Source: Diphasiastrum complanatum
Taxonomy: Eukaryota; Streptophyta; Lycopodiopsida; Lycopodiales; Lycopodiaceae
Assembly (NCBI GenBank): GCA_029204225.1
Contig: CM055092.1
Span: 46,439,486-46,503,485, forward strand
Reading direction: 5' to 3'
Length of the DNA: 64,000 nt
Made by a program: the position numbers and the translations under genes. Within the stretch, counting starts at the first letter, position 1. Each line of letters starts with the position of its first letter. Below, piece after piece: positions 27,501 through 38,455 of the stretch. The notes under the pieces were generated by a model that saw only the letters and a program-made list of their open reading frames with translations, had not been told where the DNA came from and ran no database searches.

Positions 27501-28560
27501 GTGTTGAGCCATAGTGAACCAATACCGTTCACTTGATGTCTGGATCGATCTCCAAGAATAATGCATCTTGAAGGATTAGCACTTATGAAATTAGACATTA
27601 TTCGTTTTGATGTCACGAAGTGTGAGGTGGCTCCTGAATCTAGGATCACCTCATGTGTCAGATGTTGATGTTGTGCACACGTCTTCACAGATATAGGCGA
27701 TCGAACAGTTTCTGTTCGATCTTTCTTCACCCATTTTTGAGCTCTCAAGCTCCTTGACATAGGATGAACTGTTGTTGTTCTCCTGTCCATTCAATGTTGA
27801 TTTGTTTCTTGGGTTCAGGTGGAAATCCATGGCTACGTGACCCTTCTTGTGGCAGTGGATACACTCAATCCTTGGATTGAGTCAGCATGTATCAATCGTA
27901 TGCCCGTCTCTTCTGCATCTCACGCAAGTCTTCTTGTCTGCACCTTGCTGTTTCGACCTCCCTTTGTTCTTCTAGTTGCCTTTGCTGGTCCCCTCTGCTT
28001 GCTGATCATGATCCTACCTCTAATTCGACTCCCTCTTAGGCTTAAATTGTTTCTTTGATTTTTCTTTGTTGCCATAGAAGGCCTGGTCAGAGCCATCTTT
28101 GTGATCAAGATGTTCTCTGGCCTTTGACTTCCTCTCGAATCTCGACGATCGCCTTTTTGAGGTTCATGGTAGGATCTCTCGCGAGCAAGGTTCTCATTAT
28201 CTGGAATGATCTGGGCAAGGCTCTCAATAGGTAGGTGAGCTGCTTCTCAGCTGGCACTACGTTCTCTGCTCCAGAGTTATGTAGCGATAGGAATAGATCT
28301 TTCATCTTCCTTACAAAGGAGACGAGGTCTTTCCCATCCCACTATAGATTAGTTAACTGATCTTCTAGCATCATTAATTGACTTCTTGATTTCATTTGAA
28401 ATCTTGTGAGCAGTGTATCCCACATCTCCTTAGCCTTGGAGAGTGTTGCCAGGTCAAGTGTGAGACTACCTTCGATGGATGAAGATAGCAAGGCTACTGC
28501 CTTGTCATTTTTCTCCCTCCACTTGCATAGCTCTTTGTCTGATGTCGTAGGCATGTCTTA
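24560..28560 (-). pseudogene. Copia B1 gag-pol, multiply broken
   Basis: From right to left on the minus strand. Gag is at 28554-28105 (SDKELCKWREKNDKAVALL, EDQLTNL, LRALPRSFQIMRTLLA). Two zinc knuckles lie at about 27950-27830 (CRRDGHTIDTC, and CIHCHKKGHVAMDF with the last Cys lost). Protease VILDSGATSHFV is near 27640. The integrase zinc domain is at 27260-27050 (LWHRRLCHMN, CDACLKGKM) and the integrase core at 26813-26550 (LWAEVVATATYIQNRTGKSG). RT is at 25937-25411 (KCKARLVVKEFSQRYGIDYS, VYVDDTLIFCRSEQL), and RNase H at 25092-24560 (YSDASWASLKDDCKSVSGG). At least six frameshifts and stops separate these parts, so the copy is dead. The HHCC, DSG and YVDD motifs remain readable. Confidence 0.9.
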
Positions 28561-28798
28561 TGTGCCATCCACCCAGGGGAATAAACATTCGCCCTTGAGT
28601 ATCAATGATGTTTTAACTTTCCAGGCTAGAAAGTTAGATCCTGAAGAATCAAGAACTGTGCAGATCTTGCTCTGCATGCTGCTGATTGAAGCCAATGCTT
28701 CTTGAAGTCTGTTCACTTGTTGATGGTTGATTGTTGAATGCTTGGCCTTCTGGATCTGATAAGCTTTTAGGCTATGTCAGGTTATGACAAGATAGGTA

Positions 28799-28811
28799 GG
28801 CTCTGATACCA
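28799..28811 (-). other. Primer-binding site, B1
   Basis: Plus-strand GGCTCTGATACCA is the complement of TGGTATCAGAGCC. It sits one base from the LTR at 28813, fixing the minus orientation of B1. Confidence 0.93.
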
Positions 28812-28812
28812 T

Positions 28813-29381
28813 TGTTGTGAAAGGGTGAGTCGCAATCGCAAAATAGTCGTGAAGGCAAAACCAATGATTTAATGCAATTCGGATGGAGTTCAGATGCGAT
28901 CACTGGACACTGCCAACTGAATCACTCCTACAATTCTCCAGAATATAGTCAGGCACTACTGATCTATGTTTATAGATTAATGTAACATTCAACAAAATCT
29001 CAACCAATGTGCGGAATTAAAATGAATGAGAGAATCAGGCACACGAATAACAACAGACACATTTTCATTCAAGATCAGGCAACATAAAGGTGACATGTGC
29101 GCAATGGCTACAAAATCATCTATTGATTTTCTCTGAGGGCATAAAAAAAAGTTTCACGATGTTTTTCGTGTCGCGTCATTGGCTTCGTTTCCCATCTGAC
29201 TTTTCATGCTGGACCGCAAAAGATTCTCGTTCACAAATCTTTCACGTTCGTGTCTTCTCGTCAGGTGTTCACGAATCTTTCGTGCTTCGTGTCTCTTGAC
29301 TTTTGTGTTCGCAAACATTTTCATCAGGCAGAGGGCTGAAAGCTAGCAAGGCTTTGTAAACAAAAACATTTTGTTTCTTCA
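28813..29381 (-). mobile_element. 5' LTR of copia B1 (internally deleted)
   Basis: On minus it runs TGAAGAAACAAAATG to CCCTTTCACAACA. It matches 23590-24545 over both outer parts but lacks the ~390-bp central block with the TATA-like sequence; the deletion joins at a GA/GAGGG word near 29135. As the promoter-bearing LTR it would be transcriptionally crippled. Flanks (GAATA here, AAAAT on the other side) do not form a clear target-site duplication. Confidence 0.88.
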
Positions 29382-29473
29382 GAATACTTATATTGAAAGA
29401 GAGTAGCAACATTAAGTCTGATTGGAACAAGCTCAAACATATAATTGTCCAATAACCAAGAAGTCTTCACAAT
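29382..29473 (+). mobile_element. Copia L leader, second part
   Basis: Short sequence between the B1 insertion and the L gag start codon. It includes CAAGAAGTCTTCACAAT just before the ATG at 29474. Confidence 0.6.
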
Positions 29474-29925
29474 ATGGCACCTATAGGAGGATATCTCTTA
29501 GAACCAAGTGAAAGACTTAGTACCTCCAATTATTCAATATGGAAAGTTAGGATGGATTCAGTTTTAATACTCCATGATGTTATGGACATAGTACTTGGTA
29601 TTGAGGAGGAGCCTCAAGCACAACTTGAAATACCAAAATATAGAAAGAGAGCTAGAATGGCTCTACATTTCATCAAGATGAATGTATCTATTGAAATTGG
29701 ATCTTGCACAACTGCCAAAGAAGCTTTGGATGCACTTAAGTCCATCTATGAGCAAAGAATACTTCTAGAATACTCACTCTTAGAAATCAGATTTTCCAAA
29801 GTTTTCAAAGAAGTGAGTGCATCAAACTATGTTCTGAGAGTAAAAGGTCTTCATAGGGAGCTTTCTTGCTGGTGTTATAATTAACCAAGATGAGCTAGTT
29901 CAAGTCATTAATTCTGACAAGAACT
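29474..29925 (+). pseudogene. Copia L gag, truncated
   Basis: Start MAPIGGYLLEPSERLSTSNY aligns with the A and D gag starts. The frame continues YSIWKVRMDSVLILHDVMDI, ALHFIKMNVS, then a small deletion (EIGSCTTAKEALDALKSI) and VLRVKGLHRELS. It is lost at the next stop; codons in another frame (INQDELVQVI) carry on to about 29925, where similarity ends. The rest of L is missing or deleted: the integrase scrap at 30.6 kb is on the same strand but is of a different type. Confidence 0.85.
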
Positions 29926-30601
29926 CCACATGCAATAAGACAGTGATTGATTTAGATTAATGTATAGAAGTACAAGTCAGATTGATTCTATGAGCACGAG
30001 ACAATTGTGGACAAAATCGCGTGCTCAAGAAGCTAGCTCCACTCTGGAAAAGCTATGAGCTTATTACTGACAATCAGTCTGAAAGAAATAGTCGATGCAT
30101 GAAGGCATCTACGATGTCTACCTTGTCTCTCTAATTAGATTTACAATAGTCATCTATATACAATTTAAATTTGTGCAGATGAGTGTACAAAATGATGGCG
30201 TGAAGTCGTTGTGCCATCTGGAGTAGATCATGGCAGTTGTTGTCATTGTCAAGTAGTTGCATAGTACAAGAAGTGAACGTGAGAAGGCTTTGACTTATTT
30301 GAAGTAAAAAATGTCATTGTTGATAGTCGATAAAGTCAGGATAGTATGGTCTTCAATGATAGTCAGGCGAGTCGACAAGTCGGACCTCCCGATAAGTCGG
30401 ACAAGTCAACCAGTCGAGCAAGTCGATAAGTTGGATCTCTCGATAAGTCAGGAAAGTCGATAAGTTGGACTCTTTCAAGCTTGTCTCTGATAATAAGGTA
30501 TTTCTGCAGACTGTGTGACAATGTGTGTAAGACTGTAGCAATATGAATGGAACTAGATTAACATGGGATTTCGGAGAGTAGAGGAATAAATCGAACACTA
30601 C
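29926..30601. other. Unassigned, with short tandem words
   Basis: No coding sequence is recognised. From about 30369 to 30470 a degenerate minisatellite repeats AGTCGATAAGT[CT]GGA-like words at 8-25 bp spacing. Confidence 0.45.
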
Positions 30602-31130
30602 TTGACATAAAAACTCCTCATGAAGTTTGGATATGCTCCAAACCTTTATTGAAGCATTTGAGAGTATTTGGATGCACTGCATATGCTCATGTCTCAAAGG
30701 ACAAAAGAAAGAAACTTGATGAAAATTCATTCAAAACTATTATTGTTGGCTATTATTTCTCTAACAAAATGTATCGACTATACAATATTGAAATCTGTAA
30801 AGTATTCGCTGATATGGATTGACCGTCCTTGAAGATCAATTTGTTGACATGAAGGGCAAGGACCAGATGTAGTCCACATAGTCTGCCCCGACCACTGATG
30901 CATATCGAAATACTATTTCAATTCTTTCAAGCAGTCAACCTGTACAGTCTGAGTCAGAGGAAGAACCTTTAACTCAAGAGCAGCCAACACAAAGTCAAAT
31001 TTCACAACTAGAAGCTGAAACCAAAAGATCGACAAAGGTTCAAATTCAATCTCTTCGCTATACTAATGAGCTTGCTTCAAGTCTATCATATTCTGTATTT
31101 CCTGTCCCAATTGTTGGTGAAGACCCATGA
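30602..31130 (+). pseudogene. Copia integrase C-terminus and linker
   Basis: Translation from about 30602 gives TPHEVWICSKPLLKHLRVFG, CTAYAHVSKDKRKKLDENSF and IIVGYYFSNKMYRLYN. This is the conserved GKKP..HLRVFGC...GYS region at the end of copia integrase. After a stop, a Ser/Gln/Glu-rich linker follows (QSESEEEPLTQEQPTQSQIS) and then RRY-like TNELASSLSYSVFP, which in copia precedes RT. No RT follows. The true parent family is unclear and may not be L. Confidence 0.75.
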
Positions 31131-31139
31131 CATCTTTTG

Positions 31140-33914
31140 AATTACAAGGTACAATAGTTGAGGTAGTGGCCTAGCCCACTAGATCAACTACATTTTTCAA
31201 ATGTACTTGAGGCTCTTCTTCTTCAAAATTATATTTCTCTTCATAGCCTTCAGAGAACTTTACGAAATGATATTGATTTACTAGAGAAGAATATTTTTTT
31301 GTTATGGGAACCAATATTAGTTACTCTAAAAATTTTGGTTAAGTAAAAATGCTATAGAACTCAAAGAAGATCATTTTACATTTCATATATAATAATCATT
31401 TTGGAAGCCTAGAGAATTTGGTTTCCCTTGGAAAAAAAATCCTATGAAGTGATATTTCTCCTTTATGTTGTATGTATAATATACTATTTGAGCATTTCTC
31501 TATAGAGTATTAGTCAAAGTAAGTTTTGAGATAGCAAAACTTCTATGTTTTAGAATTGTTTTAGAACCATGCATACACTCTTAATCTAGGAAACAAAATA
31601 CGTAACTATATGACTTGGAGAAAAAGAGCATACACTTTAGCTTAAAATCTTATTTTCCTAAAGCTGTAAATTCTTGTTCACCGATGAATTACAAAAAAAG
31701 AATTAATTTTCTTATGTTCATAAAAGTCTCCAAATGTCATTTTGAATGTGTTCAAATATCTTAAAAAAAAAAAACGTTCCAAATTACGTACCTCCTTAAA
31801 GCCAAAATCTACTTGGGACTCAGGTAATCCTTACATAGATTGCCTTTGCAAAAGGTCGATTATACCTTACTTTCTTCTACTAAAGGACTAAAAACAAAAT
31901 AATGAGCTCTTAAATGTTTCATAGTTCCAAAATCGATGCTACACTAAAGAAAAGACCAAGAAAAGAAGAGATTGACACTAATAGAAAGGAAGATAAACAT
32001 CTATTCTTCTCTTTGCTCTTCGTTTATATCTCTTTTGCACATTGGAAAAGAAATACAATACAAAAGAAGAAGACAAAAGTAATGACAATTTGTTTTCACT
32101 TAGTTTGTTTGACTATAGAAGGTGATTAGTTTGTTATGTAAATAACTACTAATAACATAGTAGTTCATCAAGAATACACACCATGTTTCACAATTTTTGC
32201 CATTAATGCCCAAGAGGGGGCTAAATAAAATGTTACCAAAGTATTCATGAGATAGTCACGATGACTTGTAAACTAATGGCTTGGAAATTTGTTTTACATT
32301 GTATTTAGATTTTCAATTTTTATGATTTCAAGCAAATTGGTCCTTTTGGCTTTCTAGCTAAATTTGGACCCTTGGGGCTACCAAGGTCTACAATCTATCA
32401 TTACTCATACTCATATCTAATCAAGCTTGTCTTCAACCTCATTTTATAGTGTTTTGACTTATCCAAGAACCTTAGGACACATCAAAGAGTACATACATCT
32501 GAAGCGATTAGAGTAACACCCTATGATCGAAGTTGAAAAGTAGCCTTAGTATTTATTGAAATTAGAATAAGACAAGAAAAGTCTAACGTGTTGTTAAATT
32601 TTGTGAACTTGTTTTAAATATTCATAGGTAGTACTGTTACACCTGCTAACATTTTGAGATGATTTCTCTTTTCTAAAAGTATATAGATAAACGTTATTGA
32701 ATAAGGTTGCAAGGCAATTCAATCTTTTTGTTAAAAAGCTAGATAATGTCATATCTGGTACATGAAATCTATGGCACATGTAGAATTTATATTTTAATAA
32801 TGTGTCGTCATAACCAAAAGAGAAGAATATATATCTAGATAGTGTGCCAACATAACCAAATGAGTAACTTTTCAAATCATGACATATAAAGTAGAAGTGA
32901 TAAAAAAACATCAACTCATTGTCATCATATATAAAGCATATCCTTCTTAACTCATCAAAAACTGTGATGGACTTTTTCATCAAAAAATAAACATTAAATG
33001 TATTTGACAAACTCCGTCTTAAGCTACACATCTACTCTGACACACGTTGAAGTCTTATTATATATCTAACATTCTCTTATAAACTGTTAAAAAGTTATCA
33101 AATTAGAACAAAATGATTACAAGTGGATGAAACAAAGCTCTCTAAACACTTTATATAGTACAATCCCAAGGTATTCACTAAATTTAATGTGCATCTAAAT
33201 TGACTCTAATCAAAAATTTGTAGACCAACTATTTTGAAGATGTCATTTGGGAATAACAACCTGCGGACATTTGTTGTTATTAGTTTTGTCTTATCTACTT
33301 TAATACTAGAGCTATTGGAATTCTTTACAATATCAGGTACTTGTTGCAATGATTAGTTGTAATAATTAGGATCAAACATTCTAATTTTTATATCAAATAT
33401 AACCAATTTTTCAATGTAAAATGCATCAATCCAATTTATCATTTGCTACCAAAAGATTGACATTCATAGACAATTTTATAACCAAAAGCGTTATGTGAAG
33501 ACCTATCAACACCCACAATGATCTAAGGTAATTTGTTATTGCACATAGATCTATCACCTAGATTGCATCCTACAATTTTCCTAGATTGATTCTAAGGCAA
33601 GAGCACAATTTCATGCATAATGAATCCACATTCAGTTGACACTCAAAGCAATCCAAGTAAATGAAAAAACTAAGTTCCCAACATGCTTTTAGAGAGAGAA
33701 AAATAGCCTACTCTCGAGTAGAGAGAGAAAGTGAGTGAGCCCTCCAGTAGAGAGAGAATCCATTGTGTTGCTTCACAAAAACTTGTATGTACAATAAGAG
33801 AGCTCTACCATATAGTAGTAGCATGAGATCTAGCATATGTAAATGCTCTTAAATGATTGGACCCCATTTATTGTCTTTCTACATCATGATTGGACCCCTA
33901 GATTTGCACCTCTC
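31140..33914. other. AT-rich stretch without recognised features
   Basis: No frame here resembles a known family. Runs such as AGTAGAGAGAGAAAG near 33715 resemble the same words inside LTR D (about 13990-14030), so the last few hundred bases may be old LTR sequence. The rest I could not assign. Confidence 0.4.
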
Positions 33915-35046
33915 TGTGAAAGTACGGTACTTTTTAGACCATAAATGGATCTTAGAAGATCCACAAGAGTGATTATGTACTTGATTAACAATGCATCAAA
34001 AAACTAGTCATCAAATCTTGATCTAGATTAAAAATTAGACATACAAAATACATTGATAATAAAAAACAAAGATCATAGACACAAATCCGAGCCCACACGT
34101 GTGAAGAGCAGCCTATCGTATGGATTTTGAATAGTGTTTGAATTACTCAAAGTGATGATTTCATTGTGGGACTAACTCTGAGGAGTCAGCTGCTGATAAA
34201 AGGCATTCTTTGCTATTTGACCTTACGTATCATAAATCCTCTATTTACAATCGCTCAATTACATGTATATATATCAGCTAAAAAATCTTTTACTAACTTA
34301 ACTTTACAATTACAAGATTGATAACAGCTGTTAAATTGATCAGTTGATCAATTCGTTGATGGAGCGTGAAGGCCTTTTTGGTCTGATAGCAAAAATCCAT
34401 GTATTTCAGCAGACTAGAAATATGACACTCTCCTTGGCCTTTTGGCCATTGCCTTTACTTGAGAGCAACCTTCGGGATTTGTAAGACATCTTCGGCGTTT
34501 GGAAGACAACATCGGTATTTGTAGTACATTGCCTCCCCGTGTAAAAACACAGTGTTGGATTTTTTGCAATTTCGATTTTTTTGCCTATTGAAAACAACAT
34601 GCAAATATGTGGTGTCAGGTTTTTCGCAATTTAGGGTTTTTGCCTTTTTCACCTTTTGAAAAAACTGCATGCAAATATGCACTTTCGAGTTTTTTGCAAT
34701 TTTTGCTTGTGTAGAAGCCCGTGTAAATCTTGCAGTGTCACCTGTCAGAAAACTGCATGTAAAAATACAGCATCACATTCTTACGTCCTAATTGTTGCCT
34801 GTCAAAACTCCGCGGAAAAACACAGTTTGGATCTTTTGCGATTTAGGTTTTTGCTTGTTGAAAATTGCATGCAAATATGCAGTGTCGGATTTTTCACATT
34901 TTTCGGCTATAAAAAAATACGAGTAAAAACTCGACTGTAGCGACAACAAGACAGACTGTTTAAAATAGTTCATTTTCTGCAGGTGTAAAATTTAGAAAAA
35001 GAAGGAGGGCTGTTGGGATGAGCAGAATTTAGATTAAACTTCAACA
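33915..35046 (-). mobile_element. 3' LTR of copia C (1.13 kb) with U3 repeats
   Basis: On minus it starts TGTTGAAGTTTAATC after a strong polypurine tract and ends GTACTTTCACA (TGT/ACA ends). A TATA-like TATATATA lies at 34266-34273 and the near-palindrome CACACGTGTG at 34094-34103. Upstream of the TATA, from about 34540 to 34905, a unit of about 70-80 bp recurs around CATGCAAATATGCAGTGTCG, with a TTTTTCGCAATTT companion. No second copy of this LTR is in the window; the LTR at 8602-9061 is clearly different. Confidence 0.75.
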
Positions 35047-35057
35047 CTCCCCCTTAA
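35047..35057 (-). other. Polypurine tract of copia C
   Basis: Minus-strand TTAAGGGGGAG abuts the LTR start TGTTGAAG, a typical copia arrangement. Confidence 0.9.
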
Positions 35058-35065
35058 GCTAAATG

Positions 35066-35374
35066 CTATGAATCTGATTTGCAATTGAGATTTAACATAC
35101 CTACTAAAATAGAATGTTTATCTCTAGACAATGGCTTTGTCAAAATATCAACCAACATAATGTCTGTGTGACAATAACTTCGTACAACATTTTGACTATG
35201 AACTTTTGCTCTAAGAAAATGGAATTGAACTTCTATGTGCTTAGTTCTATTATGAGTTCGTGGGTTCAGAAAAAGAGCTATGCAGCTCTGATTGTCGCAC
35301 TGGAGTATTGTTGGACTGATCTGTGAAAATTGTAGATCCTGCAGCAGCTTCCTTAGCCAGATTATTTCCTTCAC
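35066..35374 (-). pseudogene. Copia C RNase H C-terminus
   Basis: The frame reads MKEIIWLRKLLQDLQFSQ, ILQCDNQSCIALFLNPRTHN and RTKHIEVQFHFLRAKV, then the universal copia ending VDILTKPLSRDKHSILVGML. It overlaps the integrase-frame reading in a different phase, because the whole RT and most of RNase H have been deleted and the join is out of frame. Confidence 0.88.
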
Positions 35375-35930
35375 TATTGATGTAGCTGCATTCCTTTGGC
35401 TTAGAGAGATTCATCAAAAAGTACATCTCTACGTACAACACTTTTTTGGTAATAGGATCAAATATCCTATAAGTTGTCTTACTTTCACTATAACCAACAA
35501 AGATGCCTTTAAAAAAAGTGGCATCTTCCTTTTTCCTTGTTTCTAAAAAAATATGTACATAACAAGTACATCCAAAAACTTTCAAATCCCTAAGATTTGG
35601 CTTTTTTCTAAATAATACTTCATAAGGTGTAAGTCCTTTAATGGCACTATTAGTCATTCTATTACATAGAAAGTTTGCACATAAAATAGCTTCTCCCCAA
35701 AATGAAATAGGAAGGGATGCATCTAATCTCATAGCTTTAGCACACTCACATAGTGTCCTATTCTTTCCCTCAGCTACTCCATTTTGTTGTGGAGTATATG
35801 TGCAAGTAAACTCTCTTCTAATGCCATTAGTTTCACAAAACTCTTTATTGGAGATGTACTCCCCTCCATTATCACTTCTTAATACTTTCAAGCTAGTATT
35901 AAGTTGCTTTTCCACAAGAGTTTTGAACTA
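35250..35930 (-). pseudogene. Copia C integrase core and C-terminus
   Basis: It contains VLRSDNGGEYISNKEFC (second catalytic Asp), TPQQNGVAEGKNRTL (catalytic Glu kept, following Arg changed to Gly), FWGEAILCANFLCNR and LRDLKVFGCTCYVHI. A single in-frame TAG at 35928-35930 separates it from the preceding integrase segment. The last residues of the open frame are RNase H DNA read out of phase. Confidence 0.88.
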
Positions 35931-36275
35931 TACAAAGGACTCAAAAACTTCGCTTTTCTTAGACAAGAGATAAACCCAAGAGTATCTTGACCTATCATCA
36001 ATAAAAGTGACATGAATAAAAGCTCCACCATTTGATTCATGTGAAAATGAATGAATATCCGAGTGTATAAGGTCAAGAGGAGTGTTAGATCTTGTCAAAG
36101 ATCTCTTGAAAGGTAGCTTATGAGATTTGGAAAGTCCACAAGCTTCACAAAGTTTGCCACACTTGGATATGGTTTTGGGAGATAAAATAATTCCTTTTAA
36201 TGAATCCCATGCCTCTTTGGATGTGGTACAAGATGAGATTTCCTTCAAAAGTCATTACTTACATTCATCTTCATG
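35928..36275 (-). pseudogene. Copia C gag-integrase fusion (internal deletion)
   Basis: From the insertion edge the codons read MKMNVSND. After a frameshift they continue as gag KEISSCTTSKEAWDSLKGI, then jump directly to the pre-integrase segment SKCGKLCEACGLSKSHKLPF and on to IHSDIHSFSHES and TFIDDRSRYSWVYLLSKKSE. The C-terminal half of gag, all of protease and the HHCC start are missing. Copia C therefore lacks protease and RT and could only have moved with help in trans, unless the deletions are later. Confidence 0.85.
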
Positions 36276-36280
36276 CAATG
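36276..36280. repeat. Target-site duplication of element A (5' side)
   Basis: CAATG lies directly before the A-type LTR start TGTTAAAAATTC. It equals the 5 bp beside the 3' LTR of A at 9215-9219 (minus strand). The gag codons on either side of the two sites join in frame as ALHC-MKMNV. Confidence 0.75.
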
Positions 36281-36340
36281 TGTTAAAAATTCACAATTCT
36301 AGCTTGACTAGTTTTGGTCATATGACTTGTAAATAGTTAG
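36281..36340 (+). mobile_element. First 60 bp of the 5' LTR of element A
   Basis: The sequence TGTTAAAAATTCACAATTC through AAATAGTTAG is identical to the first 60 bp of the A-type LTR at 9842-9901 (minus). It stops at exactly the base where 47381 resumes (LTR position 61), so the two pieces sum to the 682 bp of the other LTR. Confidence 0.92.
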
Positions 36341-36510
36341 CAGGCGATCAAGTTTATAGACCTCTATAGAGTTTTGATCTACAAAAGATCGAATCTACAA
36401 AAGAAAAAATCTCGATTTTGGTGTAGAATCCTCTCTAGTGTGCTCTAGACTTGATTTTTTCACCAAATCACTGATAGATCTGATTTCCTCCTTCATAACC
36501 TGAAACACAA
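36341..36510 (-). mobile_element. Copia F leader, truncated
   Basis: About 170 bp of non-coding leader follow the F primer-binding site on the minus strand. It ends abruptly at 36341 against the A LTR fragment. No gag of F is present. Confidence 0.7.
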
Positions 36511-36522
36511 GCTCTGATACCA
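36511..36522 (-). other. Primer-binding site, copia F
   Basis: Plus-strand GCTCTGATACCA is the complement of TGGTATCAGAGC and abuts the LTR at 36523. Confidence 0.92.
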
Positions 36523-37170
36523 TGTGAAAGTTTTCAGATCCTTAAGATCCAATCAACTTGGAAGATCTTTGGTTAGAAAGAGAAATACACTACCAATTTT
36601 CACCAATGTAGAAAAACCAGCATCCACACACAAAATGAGATGCAAACACTAATAGAACTTGATCAAACTTGAATGAAATGATAAAGTACTATTTTTGTCC
36701 ATACAAAACCAGCAAGCTACTGTCCTTCATACGTGTGAAATCGAAAATAGCAATTATGGATCATTCTACACATAAAATTGCATGCAATCACCAATATAGT
36801 GCACCAATGGATAGTGGAACCCAAGACAACCATGTATAAGCATGACATGAGATAGAGAAGAGAGAAGATCACTCTCTCCATGATTTACATCCATTTATAA
36901 CAGTTACAAATCCTATTTGCCCACTTGGCTTTCTCTCCAAAATGCTAACCGTACTATTTTTGGGTCTAGATTCAATGTACCCAACTATTCGAATTTGAAT
37001 CTCCTAAAACTTGCCTCCAAACTTTCCCACACTTTCAAAAAAGTGTTTACTCAAATGAAATTTAGACTAATGAGCTTTGAAAAGTTATTCTCTAAGTCTA
37101 AAACAAGTTTTGGCCTCAATATGCCAAATATGAAAATATTGACAAAATGACCAAACTAGTGAATCTTTCA
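36523..37170 (-). mobile_element. 5' LTR of copia F
   Basis: On minus the LTR runs TGAAAGATTCACTAG to AAAACTTTCACA (648 bp). A TATA-like TTATAAA lies near 36895-36900 and the near-palindrome TTCATACGTGTGAA at 36726-36739. The right edge is where family H integrase sequence begins, so F inserted into H2 and the rest of F and its other LTR are absent. Confidence 0.78.
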
Positions 37171-38455
37171 TATTTTTTCTGAGAGACCTTTAGTAGGACA
37201 TTTGTTCTAAATATAGGTGGATGTTGAAACAGCTTTCGCCTAGAAGGACTTCAAAAGTGTCGCATTGATAACATGTACTTTGCAGATTCGATTAAGGTTC
37301 TGTTCTTTCTCTCAGCAAAACCATTTGACTGAGGCAAATAGGAGGTAGTGTATTGTTGCTCAATGTTGTTGTTAAGGCAGTACTCCTTGAATTTGGTGGA
37401 GATGTATTCTCCCCCGTTGTCGGACCTTGGTGCTTTAATTCGTTTGTCAGTTTGATTTTTTGCATGCTCTTTGAATTTTCTGAACTTGATGAAAGCTTCT
37501 AATTTTTGCTTAATAAAGTAAACAACTATTTTTCGAGAGAATTTATCAATAAAAGTAATAAAATAGTTTGCATCAAGCAATCAAGGAGTTTGCATAGGTT
37601 CACATATATCTGAATAAACAACATCTAATAGACCTTTTGTTGCATGTCTATGACTCGATCTACAAGGAATCCTAGTCTACTTTCCAAGGATGTAGCTGTG
37701 GCAGACAGGGAGATCGACTTTGCCAGAAGGATAGTCAAGATCAAGTGCAAGGGATTTTCTGGACATGTTCAAAATAGATAAATGATTTAAGTGTCCTAAG
37801 CAATGATGTCATAGTAACGCTTTATTGACAAGAACAAAGATTTTCAAGGCTTGACTAGAATTAGAATAACAGTGTGCCAATCTATATAAGTATACATGCC
37901 TCTTGCCGAGTACAAGGATCTTCTTACTCCTATCGATAATTCTACATTGATCAGACTCAAACTCCACCTTATGATCTAAATTTGTAATTCTACTTACTGA
38001 TAACAAATTTGTAGAGAATTTAGGAATATACAAGACTTTTGACAGTAGTTTGAATTGATCATGCTGGAATTTTAATCTTACAGTACCTTCACCTTCGATA
38101 GTGTGAGTGCTATCGTCACCAACATGAATATACTTCTTTGTGTTGTAAGGCATATAGGAATGTAAAATCTCATAATGATTGGTCATATGTTGAGTAGCTC
38201 CAGAATCCGGAAATCACAAATCATTCGAATTCACGTATTTGTCTTTGATCATAGAAGTGCCTTTGTCCAGTTCAAATTTAGGAGATGTTGTAACTGTATT
38301 TTCTTGTTGATCAAGCTGTTTGGTTGTATTCTTCGCTTTGAGAATTCGACAATCCTAGATCTCATGGTTATTGCACTTGCAATATCTGTAAAACATCTTC
38401 TTCTTTGATGAATGTGGATTCAATGATTGTTCTTGACCTTGAGTCTGTTTTTGAT
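37171..38455 (-). pseudogene. Copia H2 nucleocapsid, protease and integrase
   Basis: From right to left on minus. A basic Lys/Gln-rich tail and a worn zinc knuckle (RYCKCNNHEI, stop, DC; the first Cys has become Tyr) lie near 38345-38375. Protease PDSGATQHMTNH with a TGA just before it is near 38190. Pre-integrase codons are at 38186-37809 (KVLYIPKFSTNLLSVSRI). A damaged HHCC segment follows, and the integrase core is at 37580-37251 (RSDNGGEYISTKFKEYC, LPQSNGFAERKNRTLIESAK). Beyond a frameshift the codons LLKSF, stop, AKAVSTSTYI continue to the F LTR edge. Gag before the knuckle and everything after mid-integrase are missing. Confidence 0.85.

Noticed and set aside
32594-33031. A 145-residue minus-strand open frame in the AT-rich gap
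   Set aside because: Its composition is Phe/Tyr/Ser-rich as expected from AT-rich DNA and it contains no recognisable motif.
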